Below are positions 1-5,627 of a stretch of DNA of 9,639 nucleotides, in pieces (within the stretch, counting starts at the first letter, position 1; each line of letters starts with the position of its first letter). Location: positions 1 to 9,639 of the forward strand of contig JABIVN010000327.1 of NCBI GenBank assembly GCA_018667205.1. The letters are read 5' to 3'. Position numbers and translations under genes: made by a program. The notes beneath the pieces were generated by a model, which ran no database searches, was not told the DNA's origin, and saw nothing but the letters and a program-made list of their open reading frames with translations. The stretch is from Gammaproteobacteria bacterium. GTDB lineage: Bacteria > Pseudomonadota > Gammaproteobacteria > Pseudomonadales > Azotimanducaceae.

Positions 1-297
1 CCCTTTTTCTTCTTGCAGCAACTGATTACCACGATGTTGGCAGATATTGTAGAAAGCCTTGATTGTCCTGTCGTCCTGCCGAACCATGAGAATAGATTCA
101 GTGCCAACATCCTCACGTTGCCAGTCACCCGGTTCCTGCATTTCAGATTCGCGCCCCAGCAACAACCAGACTTTTGTCCACATGTGCTCAAATTCTAATT
201 CTGCGAATTCCCGAGAGGTGTAACGTTTACCTTCAAGGCGATTTCGCCGCAATTCCTGCTTCGGCCAGTCGGGTAAAGAGCTGCCTAATGTACTCAT
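1..297 (-). CDS. Rieske non-heme iron oxygenase, alpha subunit (N-terminal 99 residues, truncated by window edge)
   Basis: The minus-strand reading frame opens with ATG at 297 and is still open at base 1, so only the N-terminus is visible. It has the usual start of ring-hydroxylating oxygenase large subunits: a YTSREFAELEFEHMW stretch (26-40), then VWLLLGRESEMQEPGDW (43-59), then ILMVRQDDRTIKAFYNICQHRGNQL (69-93). C86 and H88 are the first half of the Rieske [2Fe-2S] motif (CxH...CxxH); the second half and the catalytic mononuclear-iron domain lie outside. Such enzymes use electrons from a ferredoxin or reductase to hydroxylate or dihydroxylate rings in the cytoplasm. GGAAG (304-308 on the complementary strand) precedes the start. 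It begins 27 bp after the stop of the SDR gene, so the two are probably co-transcribed. The family call is firm; substrate and reaction are unknown. Confidence 0.88.
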   Translation of the reverse strand, partial: MSTLGSSLPDWPKQELRRNRLEGKRYTSREFAELEFEHMWTKVWLLLGRESEMQEPGDWQREDVGTESILMVRQDDRTIKAFYNICQHRGNQLLQEEKG

Positions 298-324
298 GTG
301 TCAGCTTCCGCTCTCAGATACAGG

Positions 325-1113
325 TTAAAAAGTTGAATTCGTTTGGCCGCCATCAATAACGAGGCTCTGGCCAGCGATAAATGCCGCTTGCTGGCTACAA
401 AACATAGCGACAAAATCCCCGACATATTCCGGGTCACCAAATATTCCAGCCGGAATTTTCCATTCATCAACGAATTTCTGGATTTCCTCGTCATAGCTGG
501 TCCCATTTTTCTCTGCCATCGCGTTGTACCTGTCAGCGATGGAGGCGGTGTGATGCATACCCGGTAACACGTTATTAATCATCACATTGTCTTTGGCCAC
601 CACCTTAGCGACCGCGACACAGTAATTAACGAGCGCTGCTCTTGGCGGTCCCGATAAAATTCTTACCTGCGCCGGGTATTTCGCCGCGCCAGTACCAATA
701 TTGACAACCCGCCCCCAGCCTCGCTTAGCCATACCAGGCACGACCGCTTTCATAAATTGGACGGGGGAAAGCAGCGTCACGTCGAGGTTGGCGAGCCAAT
801 CACTGTTTTCAACCGTTTGATAGTCACCGGTAAATGGCGGCGGTGAACAAGTACCCACCAGAATGTCGGGGTCGGGACAAGCAGCGAGAATTTTTTCCCG
901 CCCTTCGTCCGTACTGTGATCGCAGCTTATGGGAGTAATACGAGCGCCTGTTTCTGATGCAATCTCCTCGCAAACCCTGAATAGCCGTCTTTCGCCCCGC
1001 GCAGAGACAACAACATCGACACCCTCTCGAGCCAGCGAAAGCACAGCTCCACGCCCCATGCCAGCACTTCCGCCATTAACAATCGCTTTCTTTCCTGTTA
1101 TGCCAAGGTTCAT
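325..1113 (-). CDS. Atypical short-chain dehydrogenase/reductase lacking the YxxxK pair
   Basis: 262 residues, the normal length for a classical SDR. The Rossmann start is present as GGSAGMG (14-20) after the first beta strand, and the C-terminal IDGGQ (254-257) is typical. The catalytic part is not. The usual NNAG is replaced by GTCSPPP (87-93), the catalytic Ser position reads IGTG (139-142, with T141), and YxxxK reads S154-G-P-P-R158, so both Tyr and Lys are missing. As I recall, one SDR subgroup (the 'BKR-like SDR-like' group) naturally shows this LSxxxR pattern with a PPP-containing loop, so this is more likely a divergent subgroup than decay. Its activity as an oxidoreductase is therefore uncertain. 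GGAG lies 5 bases upstream of the ATG. It precedes the Rieske gene by 27 bp, which suggests a role in the same pathway, for example on a hydroxylated product (inference). Confidence 0.85.
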   Translation of the reverse strand: MNLGITGKKAIVNGGSAGMGRGAVLSLAREGVDVVVSARGERRLFRVCEEIASETGARITPISCDHSTDEGREKILAACPDPDILVGTCSPPPFTGDYQTVENSDWLANLDVTLLSPVQFMKAVVPGMAKRGWGRVVNIGTGAAKYPAQVRILSGPPRAALVNYCVAVAKVVAKDNVMINNVLPGMHHTASIADRYNAMAEKNGTSYDEEIQKFVDEWKIPAGIFGDPEYVGDFVAMFCSQQAAFIAGQSLVIDGGQTNSTF

Positions 1114-1145
1114 AGTTGCTCCGGAACCATGAGTGTATGTTAGAG

Positions 1146-1178
1146 AAGTATAACACTTATGTATAACGTGTAATACTT
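1146..1178. promoter_or_regulatory. Imperfect dyad with -10-like box upstream of the SDR-Rieske genes
   Basis: AAGTATAACAC (1146-1156) and GTGTAATACTT (1168-1178) are inverted copies matching at 10 of 11 positions, separated by 11 bases, so the half-site centres are 22 bp apart. GTATAAC also occurs twice as a direct repeat (1148-1154 and 1161-1167). Read on the minus strand, the proximal arm contains TATACT (1152-1147), a good -10 hexamer, but no convincing -35 is seen. It fills the 65-bp gap between the end of the transporter reading frame (1179) and the SDR start (1113). It could be an operator over an internal promoter, or a weak 3' stem of the upstream transcript. No T-tract follows it, which argues against an intrinsic terminator. 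Confidence 0.4.
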
Positions 1179-2531
1179 TTAAACAGAAGATCGTCTGGCA
1201 TCACGGCGCTGAAAAGCTGATCGAAGGCGCACAAGTCTTGCTTCAGATAAAGGGAATCGCCAGATAACGAACACTGAGGCAGCGTAAAGAAGCATAGGCG
1301 GTATTGTCATCAAAAAGGTGAGCGCAAATAGCTCATCGGGACCGTTCACGCCTTTAGGATCAAACCCAAAATAACTAACCATCGGTAACGCTATCCCTAG
1401 CGCCAGCGCTTGGAAGAACTTGGTGCCCAGGGACCAAACCGCCATGTAGGAACCTGCCACCGCACCACCAGCACGCTAGACTGCCATTTCAATCAGATCG
1501 GCCTTCATGGACAAAGAGATAGCCACAAAATTACCACTGGCGATGCCATATCCACCAAGCACGATACAAAATCCGACGATGTCGCCGGGTCCAAGCATCA
1601 TATAGCCCGGTGTCGCCAATACATATATCACGGCGCCCATGACCCAGGTTTGTTTCTTGCCAATTCGATAAGAAACCCAGACCCACACCGGTAACGACAA
1701 GAGCTGCATCAAATAAAATCCGAGCAAAATTGTCTGCGTGCTCGTTTCAATATCAACAACGAAAGCCGCAAACAGCATGAACAGCGAAGACGACCATGTG
1801 GTTCCCATCGACAACATCAGAAAACCGACAAACAAAATCATAAAAGATCCGTTAGAAAACATCTGTTTAGTGGAAGCGATCAGGTTTTGTTGCGCTTTTT
1901 GTGTCACCTTGGCTTCTGGCACCTTCCATAGCGCTAGAAAAACGAGCGTTGGCAGGAGCACTAAGGCCATAAACCCTACGATCGTCAGGCCCTCTTTAGG
2001 CAAGTTGCCATAGCCGAATAATTGTCCTGACAACGAAGGAATCAATAACACGCTGACATTGCCTAGATAACCAAAGGCTTGGCGCCAACCTGTAATTCTA
2101 GTGCGTTCATTGTAATCGTTCGACAATTCCGCACCCCAAGCAAAATAGGGAATATTAATCATGGTCCAACCTAACCAAAGCAACATTGACCAGATGAGCA
2201 GGTGCCAGTTGGTTACAACACCTGAGGGCGCAAATAACTGCCAGGCTGAAATGGACATGATTATCGCCCCTGCAGCTAACCAGGGCTTTCTTCGACCAAA
2301 ACGCGATTGCGTTTTGTCACTCAAGTAACCTATGACAGGATCGGTCACCACATCTGTAATTCGCGCCAGCATCAGAATCAATCCAATCTCGGCAAGTCCG
2401 AGGCCCAGGTCACGGGAGTAAACAAAAGGCAAGTAGAGGGATACCGGTATCGATGCGAGATAAACCGCGTAGTCCGGTAAACCGAAAAAAATCAACCGGG
2501 AACGGGACAGTGGTTTGGATTTTTCAATCAT
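1179..2531 (-). pseudogene. GPH-family MFS carrier interrupted by one in-frame TAG
   Basis: Reading from ATG 2531, the frame codes for a glycoside-pentoside-hexuronide:cation symporter (GPH) family carrier of the MFS fold: DVVTDP (60-65), LSDKTQSRFGRRKPW (70-84), NERTRITGWR (141-150, identical in the intact carrier at 5628) and many hydrophobic helices. It stops at TAG 1478-1476 (codon 352). The same frame then continues for 98 codons to TAA at 1181-1179 with clear homology to the last two helices (AVWSLGTK..., aligned to AVWSFTTK in the intact copy). With the stop read through, the length is 450 codons against 453 in the intact paralogue, and the spacing around the stop is ungapped. The segment at the stop also lacks the conserved Arg of the usual GxxR stretch (GGAV here, GEDR in the intact copy). 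It may be a recent pseudogene, a suppressed stop, or a base-call error. A 351-residue product would lack the last helices. GTG 1460 could restart translation, but only weakly. Confidence 0.85.
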
Positions 2532-2573
2532 CGTCGTTAGCCTAACCTGCGTTATTCACGCGCTCAAAACTCT

Positions 2574-2587
2574 TTGTGATAGATCAA
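2574..2587. promoter_or_regulatory. FNR/CRP-like site upstream of the interrupted carrier
   Basis: TTGTG-ATAG-ATCAA matches the FNR consensus TTGAT-N4-ATCAA at 8 of 10 positions, with one perfect half. It also contains the TGTGA half of a CRP site. It lies 43-56 bp upstream of the carrier ATG at 2531, a plausible place for control of a promoter between the terminator-like hairpin and the gene. No clear -35/-10 pair was found near it. A single degenerate site in an AT-rich gap can easily be chance. Confidence 0.22.
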
Positions 2588-2616
2588 ATTTTTAGGTAAA
2601 TACTGATGCCTCCAAT

Positions 2617-2641
2617 AAAAAAAAGCGCCGCAAGACGCCTT
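2617..2641 (-). terminator. Intrinsic terminator after the TonB receptor gene
   Basis: On the minus-strand RNA, AAGGCG (2641-2636) pairs with CGCUUU (2627-2622) through an 8-base loop, and the second arm runs into a U8 tract (2624-2617). One pair is G:U, which exists only in the minus-strand transcript; on the plus strand it would be A:C. That supports the minus orientation. It lies about 90 bp after the receptor stop (2729) and about 85 bp before the carrier start (2531). It would separate the abundant receptor message from the carrier-SDR-Rieske genes, fully or partly. Confidence 0.6.
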
Positions 2642-2650
2642 CTCTTAAAC

Positions 2651-2699
2651 TGGGTTCATATCCTAGGGGGAGATCCGAAAATCTGAAAATATAAACCCA
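2651..2699 (-). other. Long stem-loop in the 3' region of the receptor transcript
   Basis: TGGGTTCATAT (2651-2661) and ATATAAACCCA (2689-2699) are inverted repeats matching at 10 of 11 positions. The single mismatch becomes G:U in the minus-strand RNA, giving a continuous 11-bp stem there. The 27-base loop holds a smaller hairpin, AGAT (2671-2674) with ATCT (2681-2684). It begins 30 bp after the receptor stop and is followed 9 bases later by the terminator hairpin. It may protect the 3' end of the mRNA or act as a switch on the terminator. It resembles no riboswitch class I recognise. Confidence 0.5.
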
Positions 2700-2728
2700 A
2701 CACTCTATTTTTAAATTGATTGCCTAAT

Positions 2729-5101
2729 TTAGCTCTCGAAACCAATCGTGATGCCATAGCTTCTTGGATCACGGGGGTTTCCAAGCCCCCAACTTGAGGC
2801 AAAAGGAACTCGGGCTACGTAACCTTTGTCGTAACCCATGTTTTTACCAAAGGCTTTGATATACCACTTCCCGTCAGCGCTGGTGTATCGAACCTGAGCA
2901 TCAATCTCCTTCGACTCTTCGTACCTATTCAAACCATTCTCTCTTTGCACGCCTTCAGAATAGTTTCCTTCTTTCCACCAGTAACTGGCACGCCAGCTTA
3001 ATGTCGCGCCGCTCTTACCGATAGGATGCTCATAGGTCGCCGCGATAAAGGCCGTGTCATGAGGGGCACCAAATTCCTGACCGGTCAAATCGTTTGCCAC
3101 CGTGAGGGTATCTGGATCCAAAATAACGTAATCGTCTGAGTCGTAACCAGATTCAGCAACCGCAAACGCACCGTCAATCCGCAACATATCTCCATCCATT
3201 AAAAGATCAAGACCGGCGATAGCATTGACTTCAATCTCAAGTCCATAGACATGAGATTCTTCAACATTCGCAGTGCGCTGAGAGATATTCCCGGGTACGC
3301 CTTCCTGCAGGTTTCGTTGAATACCATCCCACCAATTGTAATAGCCGGTAGCATTGAAGCGCAGTCGGTTGTCGTACCAATCCGACTTAATACCGAGCTC
3401 AAGCGAGTCGACTCTTTCTCGATCATAGAAGGTAGGACGAAGGGGCTCAACACCTGCCGCAATCTGAGCATCGCGGAGCGTTAACTCACCCGCACTGGCA
3501 CGAAACGAGAAGCCACCACTACGAAACCCACGCGTCGCTGAAGCAAACAGCATCGCCTCGTCATTGAGTTGATACTGCAGGCTGATCTTGGGCGAGAAGC
3601 TCGTCCAAGTCTCATCATCGGCGTAGTCGTAACCATCGCCGGCACCACCACCGGTACATTCAAAAAAGTCGCTGGTTTCAAACCTGGGTGTGACGGTTGC
3701 CTGACAGGAGCCAAAATTCACGAAGCCAATTTTCGCGTCTTTTTCTTCCTTATTATACCGGCCGCCCAGTGAGAGGATTAGATCGTCCGTCAAATTAATC
3801 CGTACTTCAGCAAATACACCCAGACTCTCGTGGTCAAGTTCATCAACCCCCGGTGGTCTAACACCAAATACATTAGGTTGGCTAGATTGACAGCAGCGCT
3901 GCTCCCCGTAGAAAAGGTCTTGAGAAAAATAGTACAGACCCACTGTAAAATCGTATTTATCTGAGAATGCAGACGCGTAACGAAATTCCTGACTGACCTG
4001 GTCTTGGTCAATCATCAGACGAGTCACGACATTCAAAGGAGCCCCTGATGGAATACCTTCGAAGTCTCCACCAGAAAATGCCAATACATCAACAAAGCCA
4101 GTAATGGACGTGAACACACCATGTCCGGCGTCATAATTAATTTCTGCGATAAACTTATCGACCTCATGGTCTGAAAATGATCGCCAGGGTTCATTTTCAG
4201 CGTTACCCGCATAGGTTTCATCCCACTTTCGTCCATCAGGCACAAAAGGGTGGCCGGAGCGACCAAGGTCCCTCTCGCCGAGCGACGTCGATACTGCGCC
4301 GTCACCCCCGCGCTCGTAGCGCTCAGCAATGAACGTGACGTCCAACGCATCAGTGGGTGTCCAGACGAATGTGCCGCGAGCATGCGTTGACTCCAACACG
4401 CCTAGTCGTTCTCCGCCAGATAGATCTTTCATCCAGCCATCTCTGTCGCGGGATTGAAGTGACAATTTAGCGTTTAGCTTATCTTCTATAACAGGGCCTT
4501 CAATCGACATACTAAAGTCTCTGCGATCAAAAGAGCCGCCGGTCGCCTGCGCTTTAAAAGCGTACTCATCGCCTGGTCGACGACTCCGTGAGACCACGGC
4601 GCCAACAGATGTGTTGCGCCCAAACAACGTGCCTTGAGGGCCGCGCAGCACCTCGATTGACTCCATATCAAAAGTGTCCAGGATCGCAGCGATATTCTGC
4701 GCGATAAAAATACCGTCCTGGTACACCCCAACCGCGGGGTCAAAATTGGGCACACTAAATGACACGCCTACTGCTCGCATCCAAAACCTTTGAATGCCAG
4801 GAAAAGTTGCGGTCTGTCGGAAGTCTGCACCTGGCACCATATGTGAAACATCGACCAGGTCATTAAAGTTATTCTCAAGAATCATGCTCTCAGAAAGCAC
4901 CGTTGATGATACTGGCACCTCTTGAGATAGACTTCCGGTAGCGCGTTTGGTTGAAGTAACAACGATTTCTTCGATAACTCTATTGTCAACTTCCTCAGAT
5001 TCAGCAGCATAATTAGGCGCAACCAGCCCAAAACATCCGAAGAAAAACGTGACAACAACGCCATAGAAATTTTTGTTTCTACGTATCTGTAATTTGTTCA
5101 C
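2729..5101 (-). CDS. TonB-dependent outer-membrane receptor
   Basis: 790 residues, the normal size for a TonB-dependent receptor. There is a basic N-terminus (NKLQIRRNK), a hydrophobic segment (about 13-28) and a likely cleavage after YAA (31-33). A TonB box EEIVVTSTKR (44-53) follows. The plug domain spans about 55-175, with DGIF (129-132), the VLRGPQGTLFGRNT hallmark (151-164) and the barrel-entry linker RRPGDE. The rest is a beta-barrel with alternating strands and glycine/aspartate-rich loops; paired cysteines (QRCCQ, and FGSC...FECTGG) probably lie in external loops. It imports a bulky ligand across the outer membrane using TonB-ExbBD energy. The start is GTG (5101), supported by GGGAG 9 bases upstream; nothing better lies upstream. 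The protein ends GFES, not with the usual final aromatic residue, though F788 is near the end. The ligand is not predictable. Placement next to GPH carriers and a Rieske enzyme suggests a hydrophobic or glycosylated carbon source rather than iron (inference). Confidence 0.95.
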   Translation of the reverse strand: MNKLQIRRNKNFYGVVVTFFFGCFGLVAPNYAAESEEVDNRVIEEIVVTSTKRATGSLSQEVPVSSTVLSESMILENNFNDLVDVSHMVPGADFRQTATFPGIQRFWMRAVGVSFSVPNFDPAVGVYQDGIFIAQNIAAILDTFDMESIEVLRGPQGTLFGRNTSVGAVVSRSRRPGDEYAFKAQATGGSFDRRDFSMSIEGPVIEDKLNAKLSLQSRDRDGWMKDLSGGERLGVLESTHARGTFVWTPTDALDVTFIAERYERGGDGAVSTSLGERDLGRSGHPFVPDGRKWDETYAGNAENEPWRSFSDHEVDKFIAEINYDAGHGVFTSITGFVDVLAFSGGDFEGIPSGAPLNVVTRLMIDQDQVSQEFRYASAFSDKYDFTVGLYYFSQDLFYGEQRCCQSSQPNVFGVRPPGVDELDHESLGVFAEVRINLTDDLILSLGGRYNKEEKDAKIGFVNFGSCQATVTPRFETSDFFECTGGGAGDGYDYADDETWTSFSPKISLQYQLNDEAMLFASATRGFRSGGFSFRASAGELTLRDAQIAAGVEPLRPTFYDRERVDSLELGIKSDWYDNRLRFNATGYYNWWDGIQRNLQEGVPGNISQRTANVEESHVYGLEIEVNAIAGLDLLMDGDMLRIDGAFAVAESGYDSDDYVILDPDTLTVANDLTGQEFGAPHDTAFIAATYEHPIGKSGATLSWRASYWWKEGNYSEGVQRENGLNRYEESKEIDAQVRYTSADGKWYIKAFGKNMGYDKGYVARVPFASSWGLGNPRDPRSYGITIGFES

Positions 5102-5182
5102 TATTTCTTACTCCCATTTGGTTTCTACTCGGGAGCTTGTGTAACCGGTAGATAAAAATGCCCCCTCCCCGACCTCAAAATA

Positions 5183-5210
5183 AATATAACGTGATTACTT
5201 TTTTTTTCAA
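5183..5210 (-). promoter_or_regulatory. Sigma-70-type promoter of the TonB receptor
   Basis: On the minus strand TTGAAA (5210-5205; 4 of 6 to TTGACA) is followed by a 16-base spacer and TATATT (5188-5183; 5 of 6 to TATAAT). Transcription would begin near 5176, giving a leader of about 75 bases before the GTG at 5101. The spacer is A-rich. This is the best promoter match I found in the window. Confidence 0.55.
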
Positions 5211-5222
5211 GTATTCTTGAAA
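5205..5222. promoter_or_regulatory. Perfect palindrome overlapping the receptor -35 box (operator candidate)
   Basis: TTTCAAG-TATT-CTTGAAA has perfect 7-base arms and a 4-base spacer. One arm contains the -35 hexamer TTGAAA of the receptor promoter, so a dimeric protein bound here would block RNA polymerase. The size suits a LacI-, TetR- or MarR-type regulator; no regulator gene is in the window. It could also affect divergent plus-strand transcription. No second copy of the site was seen upstream of the other genes. Confidence 0.45.
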
Positions 5223-5356
5223 GATATTTTTGTAGTCATATTTATGTTATTTAACAGTTGCTTATATTTTAAAACCTAAATAAATTAGAAACCGCGTTGA
5301 CTAAAAGGAAAGATGTTGGCTAAGCACAAAGTAGCAGTAACAGCAGTACAAGGACC

Positions 5357-5506
5357 AAACCACGCTCTCGAAAAACACTTTTTCACGACGGTTTCGCCCA
5401 CATACCTATCCAGATGAGTGCCGTTCCTGTCGCTCGCAGCATCTTTCTAATGACACTCAACCTGATGGCCGGCAACGTGCGACTGAAAATTGATACCGTC
5501 AGTGAC
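5357..5506 (+). pseudogene. Fossil 5' fragment of a third GPH-family carrier
   Basis: In one plus-strand frame, bases 5357-5434 code for KPRSRKTLFHDGFAHIPIQM followed by SAVPVA. The intact carrier at 5661-5738 codes for KPISRKTLFYYGLADMPIQM followed by GAIPVA. The DNA aligns without gaps at 57 of 78 bases, and many differences are silent third-position changes, so the copy diverged while still under coding selection. After that the similarity fades, but DTVSD (5492-5506) matches DAVSD of the intact copy if about 9 codons are missing between. There is no start in this frame before 5357. A plausible ancestral start, ATG 5313 with AAAAGGAA upstream, is in another frame, which implies a frameshift. 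Downstream of 5506 nothing aligns. The open frame from ATG 5414 to TGA 5599 (61 codons) is probably a remnant, not a gene. Confidence 0.75.
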
Positions 5507-5627
5507 GAAGGCGCATCGGTCCAGACTAAGGCTTGTCTTCTATTTCGACACAAGTCAATAATGAATTACGGCGACCTCTACACCATCGTAAATACCTGAC
5601 AGCTAACAAGTTACCCGAGACAAAACT

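Larger units (their letters stand above)
5102..5627. other. Divergent intergenic region between receptor and intact carrier
   Basis: This 526-bp gap has no intact gene. From left to right it holds the receptor leader with its ribosome binding site (GGGAG, 5115-5111), a receptor promoter with an overlapping palindrome (5183-5222), and a very AT-rich block (about 5180-5290) with possible plus-strand promoter elements that are only weak matches (TTGCTT 5258-5263, TAAATT 5281-5286, 17-bp spacer). A ribosome-binding-site-like AAAAGGAA (5303-5310) followed by ATG 5313 opens a 34-codon frame. Next come the fossil carrier fragment (5357-5506) and about 120 bp of unrecognised sequence before the TTG start at 5628. 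Confidence 0.7.

Noticed and set aside
13..198. Plus-strand open frames in the first 570 bases.
   Set aside because: The minus strand carries the Rieske oxygenase and SDR with clear motifs; the plus frames are shadows without family features.
1179..1460. A separate small membrane protein of 93 residues starting at GTG 1460.
   Set aside because: It is in the same frame as the upstream carrier and aligns with the carrier's last two helices, so it is the C-terminus of the interrupted gene. No ribosome binding site stands before the GTG.
2574..2587. FNR-type control of the interrupted carrier.
   Set aside because: Kept only as a low-confidence site: 8 of 10 matches in an AT-rich gap with no promoter nearby is not enough to claim oxygen control.
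5251..5286. A plus-strand promoter for the fossil or intact carrier (TTAACA or TTGCTT with TAAATT).
   Set aside because: Either the hexamers or the spacing are poor; AT-rich sequence gives many such partial matches.
5414..5599. A 61-codon plus-strand open frame beginning MSAVPVARS, overlapping the end of a 34-codon frame (5313-5417) by ATGA, as if translationally coupled.
   Set aside because: Its first residues are the decayed counterpart of GAIPVA in the intact carrier, the rest shows no family features, and the frame without its ATG extends upstream into further carrier homology. It is better read as a pseudogene remnant.
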